From Candidatus Gastranaerophilales bacterium (GTDB taxonomy: Bacteria; Cyanobacteriota; Vampirovibrionia; Gastranaerophilales; Gastranaerophilaceae): a stretch of DNA of 44,852 bases. Below are positions 33,608-41,500 of this stretch, in pieces. The notes beneath the pieces are model-generated. The model saw nothing but the letters and a program-made list of their open reading frames with translations, was not told where the DNA came from and searched no databases. The stretch's first letter is position 1, and the number at the start of each line of letters is the position of its first letter. Position numbers and translations under genes: made by a program. The stretch is from the NCBI GenBank assembly GCA_944326915.1, contig CALVFT010000011.1, positions 1-44,852 on the forward strand. The letters run 5' to 3'.

Positions 33608-35534
33608 ACATAAGGTAATTAAGGTTATTGATGGGGATACTGTATATGTTGACTTTAACGATAACGGAATTGCAGAACAAGATGAAAAAGTCCGCATCAA
33701 TGGTATTGATACGTTTGAAACTAAACTCAATGACGGACTTAATTGGCAGATGAAGCTTTATAATCTTACTCAAGACGAAGCATTAGGACTCGGGTATTCC
33801 GGGAAAGAATTTGCTAAAAAAGAGCTTCTGAATAAGTCTGTAAAAGCAGAATATACAGCAGAAGAAAAGTTTGATAAAAATAACAGACACCTGATGTCGC
33901 TTTACTATAATTGCAATAGACAAGGTAAATGCAAAAGCTATGAACAAGAAGTTTTGAAAGCAGGACTTGCAACAATTTATACAAAATCTAACATTGCAGA
34001 AGAATTAAAACCTTATCAGAACCTAGATAAAATAAACGCCTATGCTGAAAAATCTCATAGTCTTAATCTTGTTGTATTGAATAAGAGAAACGGCAAATAC
34101 CATAAGTTAGACTGTAAGTATGGTTGGTTGTCTAGTCAGCAGGAGCTAGTTAACAAGCCATTAGTTAAGTATGTATCTGCAAGTTGCTGTTATATCAATC
34201 GTACAAATGAAAAATTAAAACATATTGAAAAAAGTTCACCTGATGTACATACAGAATTTATTGATATATATTTTCAAGATCCTACAAAATATAAAAAGCC
34301 TGCAAATTATGCTAGAACAGCAGCTGCACAAAGGTTATTAGAAGATATTGTTAATGCAAAATTAAGTATAGAATTTGCTATTTATGGTATTGGTGGACAA
34401 CCTGAAATTTTTAATGCAATTGTTGCTGCTAAAAATAAAGGCCTTCTCGTTAGAGGTGTAACAGATATGGATAAAAATTATAAAAATGAATATTCTGATA
34501 CACAATCTCTAATTGATATTTTAGGAAAAGACACTCTAAAAACAGATTTTTATTACACAAAAATTGCAGAAAATGAACGGGACAAATACATAAAAGAGCA
34601 TTGGGATACAATCAATGCAAATGAGTATAAAGGTTTTACAGAAAGAGCTAAGTATTTCATTGATTCTAAACAAGTAGATTTAACCATAAAAACAAAAGAT
34701 ATCTTATTAGTTCAAAAAGGGATTATGCATAACAAAGTTTTTGTTATAGATAAAAAAATAGTTTGGACAGGTTCTACAAACATCAGTTCATCAGGTATCG
34801 GTGGCTACAATGCAAATGTAATGGCAAGAATAGATAATCCTCAAATAGCTGAATTATACTCCAAAGAAATTTCTCAAATGAATCTTCAAGAAAAATTTCA
34901 CCAAGCCAAATCTGTTATACCAAATAATGAAAAAATAACTATTGATAAAAATACAGTTATCTCTACATATTTTTTACCTAAGCATAAGCCGGTGGAAAAG
35001 GAAATTAGACCTTTATTACAGAATGCAAAGAACCGTATTTATGTACCGATGTTTTATTTAACTCACAATGATATTATTCAAGATTTAATTGAAGCAAACC
35101 AAAAAAGACATATTGATGTTAGAGTTATTTTAGACGCTAGTGGTGCTAAAAATTTATATACAAAGCACTATTTATTGCGACAGGCAGGAATACCCGTAAA
35201 AGTAGAGAACTGGGGTGGGAAAATGCACATGAAATCAGCAATAATTGATGATGTATTTATTCTTGGCTCTATGAATTGGACTAAATCAGGTACAACTAAC
35301 AATGATGAAAATTTAGTAATTATTTACAATAAACAAATTGCTGATTATGCCGCTGAATATTTTAAATATTTGGAAAAAAGTATTCCAAATAAATGGTTAC
35401 ATGCTGATCCAAATCCAGAGGGTAAGGATAGTATAAATTCTTGCACTGACGGGCTTGATAATGATCATGATGGATTGATAGATTCTGATTGTCCATATTG
35501 TTCAAAAATTTTTAACAAGAAAAGCTCTGATTAA
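33537..35534 (+). CDS. Secreted SNase plus tandem PLD-domain protein
   Basis: 665 aa with a signal peptide (KKILAIALILTTVSIIPVSA). Residues ~25-150 are a staphylococcal-nuclease domain (KVIDGDTVYVDF, VRINGIDTFE). A Cys/His patch follows near 188 (KYHKLDCKYG ... SASCCY). Two PLD-type HKD motifs are MHNKVFVID (H ~398) and MHMKSAIID (H ~563), each HxKx4D with downstream GSTNISSSG or GSMNWTKSG. The C-terminus has CTDGLDNDHDGLIDSDC, a calcium-binding-like or thrombospondin-type-3-like segment. It should be an exported nuclease or phosphodiesterase. The gene ends 4 bp into the convergent PP-loop gene. No strong ribosome binding site is visible. Confidence 0.85.
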   Translation: MKKILAIALILTTVSIIPVSASVEHKVIKVIDGDTVYVDFNDNGIAEQDEKVRINGIDTFETKLNDGLNWQMKLYNLTQDEALGLGYSGKEFAKKELLNKSVKAEYTAEEKFDKNNRHLMSLYYNCNRQGKCKSYEQEVLKAGLATIYTKSNIAEELKPYQNLDKINAYAEKSHSLNLVVLNKRNGKYHKLDCKYGWLSSQQELVNKPLVKYVSASCCYINRTNEKLKHIEKSSPDVHTEFIDIYFQDPTKYKKPANYARTAAAQRLLEDIVNAKLSIEFAIYGIGGQPEIFNAIVAAKNKGLLVRGVTDMDKNYKNEYSDTQSLIDILGKDTLKTDFYYTKIAENERDKYIKEHWDTINANEYKGFTERAKYFIDSKQVDLTIKTKDILLVQKGIMHNKVFVIDKKIVWTGSTNISSSGIGGYNANVMARIDNPQIAELYSKEISQMNLQEKFHQAKSVIPNNEKITIDKNTVISTYFLPKHKPVEKEIRPLLQNAKNRIYVPMFYLTHNDIIQDLIEANQKRHIDVRVILDASGAKNLYTKHYLLRQAGIPVKVENWGGKMHMKSAIIDDVFILGSMNWTKSGTTNNDENLVIIYNKQIADYAAEYFKYLEKSIPNKWLHADPNPEGKDSINSCTDGLDNDHDGLIDSDCPYCSKIFNKKSSD

Positions 35535-36307
35535 ATTATTTGGTAAAGCGGTTTTATAAATTTATTATTTTTAATTTTTTTAAGACTATGCTGCTTTATA
35601 ATTTCAATTTTATTTTCAGGTTTAATCATATCATCCAAACTAAAATCAATATTCCAACCAAATCCTCCTTCATTAAGTCTTGGTTGTTCCATTTCTGAGG
35701 CTTTTTGGTAAAGTTCTGGGTGATGCTTGTTAAGTAATAACCAAGAGTGCTTAGATTTAAAAAAACAAAAATAACAACCTGAACGATCAATCCATTTATA
35801 GTAGTCCGGTAAATTAATCCCCACATTTTTTAAAATTTGATGTACATCTTCTTTGCAAATTAAATTGTCAACAAAAGGATAAACTTCCTGAATATAATTA
35901 ACAGAATACTTATTGTATTCAGCTCTATGTAATTCGTCCGCTCTTATCCCGATGTATAGTTTAATAATGCTATTTCCATTTTTTGTGATTACATTTTTAA
36001 TATAATTTTTAAAAGGCAATGTTTTTAACATTACGGTACACCATCTCCTATGTGGGGTAGGGAGAAAATTTTGCAACTGAATTAAATGCTCAAAACTTGT
36101 TTCAGGTTTTATTCTAAGGATTTTCTTTCCAAGGAAAATTTCAATTTTATTCAGATAGTCGTACGTTTCAGGAAGATCGCATTCCGTGTCCGAAAACACA
36201 AGTTCCAATTTCTCAAAAATCTCAGGCATATTCTCTTTCATAAAAAATGCAAGTGCTGTAGAATCTTTCCCGCCAGATAGAGATAAAATATGATATTCTT
36301 TTTCCAT
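35531..36307 (-). CDS. PAPS-reductase-like PP-loop protein
   Basis: 258 aa. The PP-loop LSLSGGKDSTALAFFM opens the protein and an RRWCTVMLKTLPF block follows; Cys-rich GCYFCFFKS lies near residue 190. This matches phosphoadenosine phosphosulfate reductase family proteins frequently found in phages and accessory islands. The true reaction is unknown; a nucleotidyl or sulfur-transfer role is plausible, and reduction of PAPS is not established. Ribosome binding site AAGGAG precedes ATG 36307 by 5 nt. A strong hairpin sits in its 5' leader. Confidence 0.75.
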   Translation of the reverse strand: MEKEYHILSLSGGKDSTALAFFMKENMPEIFEKLELVFSDTECDLPETYDYLNKIEIFLGKKILRIKPETSFEHLIQLQNFLPTPHRRWCTVMLKTLPFKNYIKNVITKNGNSIIKLYIGIRADELHRAEYNKYSVNYIQEVYPFVDNLICKEDVHQILKNVGINLPDYYKWIDRSGCYFCFFKSKHSWLLLNKHHPELYQKASEMEQPRLNEGGFGWNIDFSLDDMIKPENKIEIIKQHSLKKIKNNKFIKPLYQII

Positions 36308-36335
36308 TAGTTCTCCTTATAATACGCTACACAAA

Positions 36336-36365
36336 AGCACAGCAAAGCATCTGCTTCACTGTGCT
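36336..36365 (-). promoter_or_regulatory. Hairpin in the leader of the PP-loop gene
   Basis: AGCACAG (36336-36342) and CTGTGCT (36359-36365) enclose a second stem AAGC/GCTT. On the minus strand the hairpin is followed by TTTTG and then, 29 bp before the ATG, leads into the ribosome binding site. It could be a leader terminator/attenuator or the end of an upstream transcript. Confidence 0.5.
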
Positions 36366-36890
36366 AAAAAACTTTCAGTTACTCCTTGCAAACACAAAAA
36401 TCATCTGGGATTTTGCTTAACAAGAGGTGTATTACCTTTTATATTATTCACTATGATTTAGAATTTAAGGAGGTTTTTAATGATTTTTTAATTATTAAGA
36501 AATTTTTGAGTAAGGAAATGGACTAGGTTTAAATATTTCTGAAAGTCTTGTCTGATAAAATTATAGCAGTAACTATCCAAAGGTAAAAAGTTATTAAATA
36601 AGCTGTGTTTTTAAGTCGTTGGAGATATGTTACAGATTTCAGATCAACAGTATTTAGGAAGAGTTTTCTATAGTATATCAGGACCACTTACATTTATTAT
36701 GTGTGAGGATAAAAAACAGAACATTGACGGATTCATGAATCGAATGATATAATAGTTTATCACCGCTCAAAATACCGAAATATAATCAGAAAATTAGAAA
36801 GGTATAAAAGTACCTTAATTTTGCAATAAAAACGAAAGGCGGTGAATTATATAAATTTTCACAAAAAATTTTTTAAGGTAGAATTATAAA
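36366..36890. other. Degenerate intergenic region
   Basis: About 525 bp with no certain gene. It contains a strong AAGGAGGT followed by a three-codon ORF near 36480 and a possible 41-aa ORF at 36627-36752, both more like gene decay than working genes. I see no terminator or repeat that marks an element end. Confidence 0.4.
36627..36752 (+). CDS. Possible 41-aa ORF or gene remnant
   Basis: Reads MLQISDQQYLGRVFYSISGP and ends GFMNRMI, from ATG 36627 with GGAG only 2 nt before it. It has normal amino acid composition but no recognised family. It could be the surviving end of a larger gene. Low confidence. Confidence 0.25.
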   Translation: MLQISDQQYLGRVFYSISGPLTFIMCEDKKQNIDGFMNRMI

Positions 36891-37415
36891 ATGAAAAATT
36901 CAATTCTAATCTTGACTATAATATTTCTCTCAGGTCTTTTGAGTTTCAGCAGCTTCACCATTGTTAAGCAGAATAAGGAACTTAAATCCCTGCAATCCAA
37001 GCTTTCTCAGCAAGAACAATCTATCACGGAACTAAAACAGGAAAAAGAATCCCTAACACCTAAAGCCGAAATTCATCCTATTGAAAGAGCAGTGCAGGAA
37101 TGCATGAAAAAAGAAGATTACACAACAGTCGGAATGTCAAAATGTGTAGATGATTCAATAAATGACTGGAACAATGAAATTGATAAATACCTGTTACTCT
37201 TTAAAGAAACGCTGCCAAAAGAACAGTATGATTTGTTAGAAACCTCTCAAAATGAATGGGAAGATTATAAAAAAGCTCAGTGGGCATTCTTAAATGCAGT
37301 TATTGGTGAAAAACAGGGAACAATGTATATAAATGTTTTAAGTGGAGACAGAGCAAGTATTGTAGAAAAGCGGGCAAAAGATTTGTCAGGATTATTCTTT
37401 GAATTGACCGATTAA
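36891..37415 (+). CDS. LprI-like (DUF1311) secreted protein
   Basis: 174 aa with an N-terminal hydrophobic segment (uncleaved anchor or signal peptide) and a coiled-coil stretch (KELKSLQSKLSQQEQSITEL). The C-terminal domain has AVQECMKKEDYTTVGMSKC (paired Cys) and LPKEQYDLLETSQNEWEDYK, the LprI/DUF1311 pattern. LprI in mycobacteria inhibits lysozyme; whether this relative does so is unknown. The preceding ribosome binding site is weak (AAGGTAG). Its location in the accessory region suggests transfer. Confidence 0.7.
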   Translation: MKNSILILTIIFLSGLLSFSSFTIVKQNKELKSLQSKLSQQEQSITELKQEKESLTPKAEIHPIERAVQECMKKEDYTTVGMSKCVDDSINDWNNEIDKYLLLFKETLPKEQYDLLETSQNEWEDYKKAQWAFLNAVIGEKQGTMYINVLSGDRASIVEKRAKDLSGLFFELTD

Positions 37416-37469
37416 ATTATTCTACCTTATAACTAACAGTAACATACATTAGTTAATAAGGAGACAAAA

Positions 37470-38438
37470 ATGAATTTAAAACAAAAACTTGAACAAACTA
37501 TTGCGCAAAAGAAAGCTGACAGCGATTTACTCTCTCAAATTTCAACGCTGAAATCAAAGCTTGCTTCTCAAAGCTCTTTTAATTCTGCTGGATATAATAA
37601 ACTATCCGAAATAGAACATTCTCTATACCGTTACAATACATTTATAACTGGTAATTTAACAAAAGAAGCAGACCGCGAGGCTCAAAGATTATCAGGTATG
37701 GTCAAAAACCTAAATGATGAAAATATTGTTTTGGAAGGTGGTATCAACAATTCAAAATATGTATGGCATACAGAACCAAATGCATGCAAAATTTGTCAAG
37801 AATTAGATGAAACTGTTTACTATACAAAAGAAGATATTCCGGAAAGACCACATCCAAACTGTAAGTGTACTATTGAAGAAATTCTGATGGATGAAGAAGC
37901 GTGCGATTGTTATCTGTTTTTTGATAATATTGATTCAGTGTTACAAGAAGCAGAAGACCTTCAGGCAAATATTATAAATGAACAACAGGATATTAGTAGA
38001 ATTCAAGCAGAATATTCAAATAGTCATTCTGATTTAATCCAAGGAATGATAAATGACTTAGTAAGCTTAGAAGATCCATTAAATACATTATTTCAGACGG
38101 TTAGTATTTTTCTTGTAAATTATCATCAAATGAGAGAAGCAAATACTATTGGAGCAGATAAATATTTTCATGCAAGAGCAAATTGTGAGGCGGCACAAAA
38201 AGGAATTGTAGGAGAGATGATTGCTAAAGCGATAGGTGATTTGCGAGAATTTCTTGATAGTTTTAAGAATATTTACATAAAAAAGTATACACTTGAAGAA
38301 AGTCTAAAAGATATTCAGGAAGACTTAGAAGCAAACCAAGAAGGAAGAGATTTAGGCCGCAAATATCCAACTCAAAGCCCTTATGATTTATTGAAGCACA
38401 GAGTTCCTAATGGATTACCGGATAGATATAAACATTAA
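37470..38438 (+). CDS. Phage head-morphogenesis-like protein
   Basis: 322 aa with AAGGAG ribosome binding site. Residues 97-136 hold the Cys/His motif of phage Mu gpF/SPP1 gp7-type minor head proteins: Trp99, His100, CKIC (106-109), then HPNCKC (128-133). The N-terminal ~85 residues and the section from ~150 to the end are helical and partly coiled-coil, unlike a classical minor head protein. No other phage structural genes are nearby, so this is a domesticated or captured fragment rather than part of a prophage. Function is unknown. Confidence 0.6.
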   Translation: MNLKQKLEQTIAQKKADSDLLSQISTLKSKLASQSSFNSAGYNKLSEIEHSLYRYNTFITGNLTKEADREAQRLSGMVKNLNDENIVLEGGINNSKYVWHTEPNACKICQELDETVYYTKEDIPERPHPNCKCTIEEILMDEEACDCYLFFDNIDSVLQEAEDLQANIINEQQDISRIQAEYSNSHSDLIQGMINDLVSLEDPLNTLFQTVSIFLVNYHQMREANTIGADKYFHARANCEAAQKGIVGEMIAKAIGDLREFLDSFKNIYIKKYTLEESLKDIQEDLEANQEGRDLGRKYPTQSPYDLLKHRVPNGLPDRYKH

Positions 38439-38458
38439 TCTTGTGTTAGAATTGATTT

Positions 38459-38695
38459 ATGAAAAAATCTGTTATAGTTATATTTTTAAGTCTTTTAACT
38501 TTTGTTGTATTAACAATAACAATTCTTACTATTACAACTGAAGATAAAGATATCTGTCTTGATACGGGAATTTGCAAAGAAGGTCTTGAGGTAAATACGA
38601 ACTATGGGCTTGTTAAAATTTCCAAAGAAAAATGTATAAAATATAATTGGTTATGGAACGGAGAGAAAAGATATTGTAACGTTGAACCGGAGTAA
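38459..38695 (+). CDS. Small membrane-anchored protein
   Basis: 78 aa. Residues ~5-27 form one hydrophobic helix (VIVIFLSLLTFVVLTITIL), followed by an exported-looking, cysteine-containing segment with four Cys (ICLDTGIC, KCIKYNWLWNGEKRYC) that may form disulfides. No ribosome binding site is evident; it follows the preceding gene by 20 bp and ends inside the arms of a terminator. I recognise no family. Confidence 0.5.
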   Translation: MKKSVIVIFLSLLTFVVLTITILTITTEDKDICLDTGICKEGLEVNTNYGLVKISKEKCIKYNWLWNGEKRYCNVEPE

Positions 38696-38710
38696 TTTTC
38701 TCCGGTTTTT
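38685..38710 (+). terminator. Terminator after the small membrane protein
   Basis: AACCGGAG/CTCCGGTT 8-bp perfect stem, loop TAATTTT, then T residues. The stop codon of the 38459 gene lies in the loop. Confidence 0.85.
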
Positions 38711-38778
38711 CATATCCTGAATTTTATATTAAATAAAGTCACAAAACTGTGCAATTGATGTAAAAGAAAGGATTAGAA

Positions 38779-39324
38779 ATGAAGCATTTAGTTGAACCTA
38801 TACGTGATAAAAAGCAGATAAAAGCAGTTGAAGATTACTTGGCACAAAAAAGTCAGAGAAATAGGTTACTGTTTGTTCTAGGCTGTAATTCAGGATTACA
38901 GGTTTCTGATATTCTGGCTCTTGATGTAAAAGATGTTCGCAATAAAACACATATAGAACTTAACGAACAAAAGACAGGCAAATGTAAGCGTTTCCCAATC
39001 AACGACAAACTAAAAAAACTCATAAACGACTTCATAAAAGACAGAGAAGATGATGAACCGTTGTTTCTGAGTCAGAAACGTCATAGATTAGATCGTTCCC
39101 AGGTTTACAGAATGTTGAATGAAACATGTAAAGCTATCGGAATTGCTGCAAATATAGGCACTCACAGTATGCGCAAGTCTATGGGATATCATCATTACAA
39201 GCAATTTAAAGACGTGGCGATGTTGCAGATGATATTTAATCATTCATCACCACAAATTACACTCCGCTATATAGGAATAAGCCAAGACGAAATAGATAAC
39301 AGTTATCGACAATTTGAATTATAA
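38779..39324 (+). CDS. Tyrosine recombinase lacking the first catalytic Arg
   Basis: 181 aa, the size of single-domain integrase/recombinases of Firmicutes phages. H129 and R132 (HSMRK), H155 (NHSS) and Y164 (TLRYIG) are present. The first catalytic Arg (usual GLRxSD) is Gln41 here: codon CAG at 38899-38901 in LQVSDIL. Loss of this Arg generally abolishes cleavage, so it may be inactive or a non-recombining DNA-binding protein. A ribosome binding site AAAGGA precedes the ATG. It may belong to a second nested element or the same element as int. Confidence 0.85.
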   Translation: MKHLVEPIRDKKQIKAVEDYLAQKSQRNRLLFVLGCNSGLQVSDILALDVKDVRNKTHIELNEQKTGKCKRFPINDKLKKLINDFIKDREDDEPLFLSQKRHRLDRSQVYRMLNETCKAIGIAANIGTHSMRKSMGYHHYKQFKDVAMLQMIFNHSSPQITLRYIGISQDEIDNSYRQFEL

Positions 39325-39431
39325 ATGCACCATTTTTAGATGCAACAAATTATTTAAAATGATGCTTTTCCAACCAATATTAAAATAATAACATATTTTA
39401 TCGTATCTTTCAAGTGAAGTTGATAATCAAT

Positions 39432-39513
39432 ATGATGTATTTTTATTTATAAAATTGATTTATTTAAAAGTGAAAACTTAGTTATAATCTTATATTTCAG
39501 AATAATACATCAT
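39432..39513. repeat. 10-bp inverted repeat before the zinc-ribbon operon
   Basis: ATGATGTATT (39432-39441) and AATACATCAT (39504-39513) are perfect mirror arms separated by 62 bp, upstream of the 39590 gene. It may be an operator or a recombination site; no known binding motif is recognised. Confidence 0.4.
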
Positions 39514-39589
39514 TTTAAATATTTTGGTGTATTTAAACTGATAATAGTACTCAAAATTATTAACCTATAGCTTTTATTACTGGAGGACT

Positions 39590-40432
39590 ATGTCTGAAAC
39601 TAATAATAAATTTATCTGCTTAAAATGCGGCAAAGAATATAGTATAAAGCCATCTTTTTGCGGAAGATGTGGTTATAAATTTGAAAAACCTACAGATATT
39701 GCAAAAGTAGCTGCTACCGGTTCTGCTGAAAGACAGCAGAGTAACAATGTTAATGAAGATACTGAACTAGTTAAAAATTTCTGGATTGGATTTGGAGTTC
39801 TTGTTTTTATATTTTTAGTAGTAGTAGGTATAGCTTATTTGGTTATGCATGCAGATTCAAAAAGTTTGAGTAAACCTACTTCAAAGCCTAATAAAATTGA
39901 GAATAAAGATATAATTTATGATTTACAAACCCCAAGTAAGGTATTAGCTAAAATAGATTTATTACAGGCACAGTATTTTAGCATAATTAAAAGAAATGAT
40001 ACTTTTTTAAAGATATATGACTGTGATGCTTGTGCTGAGGATATGGAAGATTTAAACAAGTTATTTTCAGAAGTTAGAAATAATATTGACAAAGATAATT
40101 ACTATTTAAAAAAATATGATGAGATAGAGAACAGCTACTCTTCATCAGATTTAGAGACAACTGCAGAAATTAATAATTTTATGATGGAATACTATGAAGC
40201 TGTTGATAAATTATTGAATGAAACATATCAAGCAGTAAGGATCAAAATTCCTAGAGAAGATTTTAAAAATCTTATAGCAAGTGAATTAAAATGGCTAAAA
40301 GATGTTGAGCAATATCATAAGGTATTTGAGCAGCAGGAATATGGTTCAAGCAGAACTTGGGTAAATCTGCGCTATGAAATTAATATGAGACAATTTAGAA
40401 CTCTGTTATTAATGCTTTATTTTGCGAATTAA
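39590..40432 (+). CDS. Zinc-ribbon membrane protein (first)
   Basis: 280 aa with ribosome binding site TGGAGGA. An N-terminal zinc ribbon has two CxxC pairs (CLKCG, CGRCG, residues 10-30). One hydrophobic helix follows (GFGVLVFIFLVVVGIAYLVM, about 65-85), then a ~190-aa extracytoplasmic part. Its final ~70 residues (IASELKWLKDVEQYHKVFEQ onward) resemble LprI/DUF1311 domains only weakly. This layout places the zinc ribbon in the cytoplasm and the rest outside. It leads a tightly packed six-gene same-strand cluster. Confidence 0.65.
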   Translation: MSETNNKFICLKCGKEYSIKPSFCGRCGYKFEKPTDIAKVAATGSAERQQSNNVNEDTELVKNFWIGFGVLVFIFLVVVGIAYLVMHADSKSLSKPTSKPNKIENKDIIYDLQTPSKVLAKIDLLQAQYFSIIKRNDTFLKIYDCDACAEDMEDLNKLFSEVRNNIDKDNYYLKKYDEIENSYSSSDLETTAEINNFMMEYYEAVDKLLNETYQAVRIKIPREDFKNLIASELKWLKDVEQYHKVFEQQEYGSSRTWVNLRYEINMRQFRTLLLMLYFAN

Positions 40433-40441
40433 GGAGAATAT

Positions 40442-41500
40442 ATGAAATGTAATAAATGCGGATGTGAAATAAAAGAAAATCAAAAATTTTGTACTAATTG
40501 TGGTGAGATTGTTCCTTATAACTTTAATTGTCCAAATTGCGGTAGTACGGTTAGCAGCGAAGATTCTTTTTGTATTAACTGTGGTACCCCATTAAAAGAA
40601 ACAATTAATATAAATGGAAGTACTTCAGAATCCAAGCAATCACAATCAAAAAATGTCAATGTTTTTATGGCACTTTTATCCGGATTTTTAAGAATATGTT
40701 TAATTGCAAGTATTGTTGTATTTGTATATTACTTATTCATAACTTCAAAGAGTTATAGCCCAGATATAAATGATTCCGATGATAATTATCCCAAGCCTGT
40801 TGCATTCACTAATAGAGCTAGGAATTGTGAAGATTCAACAGTAAAAGATTTGGTTATTCAAATATTTAAAGAAAATGATGCTACTTATTTAAAAGTAAAA
40901 CCTGAAACAGTAGCTTCTGTATACTTGAAATATCCTGCGGCTACATCATATGATTCATCAGTTGATAAATACACTTGTTCTGGAACTGTTGTTGTAAATG
41001 CTGTGAAGAATGGTTTTAGATACGACTATGATTATATGGGGATAGTTACAAAAGATTTAGGGTATACGTATGATAGTGATGATTTTACAAAGAAGTATAA
41101 CTATGCAGGATATGAATGTCAGGTAGATTACACATCTCAAATATCGGAAGGTAAAATATTAGTTTCTGCATCAAGTTGCGGAACAGGTGATATTTATGAG
41201 GGGAAAAGAGCTCCTAAATTCTTCAAATCTCCAAATCCGACAATATATAAAGATTTAAGTAAACCTAAACCTGTTGCAAAACCAAATCCAAAGCCTGCTG
41301 CTAAAGTTGAAACTAAGCCAAAGGCTCCTGTAAATACGGCTAAAAATATAGGAACCATTAATACAAAACCGGTTCAAACAGAAACATATTCAAATGATTT
41401 GAATATAAGAGAAGATGTAAATCAAGAAAATGTACAAATTAATCCTCAAATACAAGAAGAACAGGAAAGAAAGAAATATGTTGAAGATGCGTTATTTTAA
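40442..41500 (+). CDS. Double zinc-ribbon membrane protein (second)
   Basis: 352 aa with AAGGAG ribosome binding site, 9 bp after the first. Two zinc ribbons occupy residues 1-55 (CNKCG/CTNCG and CPNCG/CINCG). A hydrophobic helix near 80-105 (LSGFLRICLIASIVVFVYYL) follows, then a ~140-residue extracytoplasmic domain with several Cys, and a Pro/Lys-rich linker. The 3' end overlaps the next gene by 23 bp. As in the first gene, the zinc ribbon faces the cytoplasm. No known family for the outer domain. Confidence 0.65.
   Translation: MKCNKCGCEIKENQKFCTNCGEIVPYNFNCPNCGSTVSSEDSFCINCGTPLKETININGSTSESKQSQSKNVNVFMALLSGFLRICLIASIVVFVYYLFITSKSYSPDINDSDDNYPKPVAFTNRARNCEDSTVKDLVIQIFKENDATYLKVKPETVASVYLKYPAATSYDSSVDKYTCSGTVVVNAVKNGFRYDYDYMGIVTKDLGYTYDSDDFTKKYNYAGYECQVDYTSQISEGKILVSASSCGTGDIYEGKRAPKFFKSPNPTIYKDLSKPKPVAKPNPKPAAKVETKPKAPVNTAKNIGTINTKPVQTETYSNDLNIREDVNQENVQINPQIQEEQERKKYVEDALF

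Noticed and set aside
36480-36492. ORF with a strong AAGGAGGT near 36480
   Set aside because: It encodes only three codons before a stop; probably decay or chance.
37470-38438. Prophage
   Set aside because: Only one phage-like motif is present; no terminase, portal, capsid, tail or lysis genes occur nearby.
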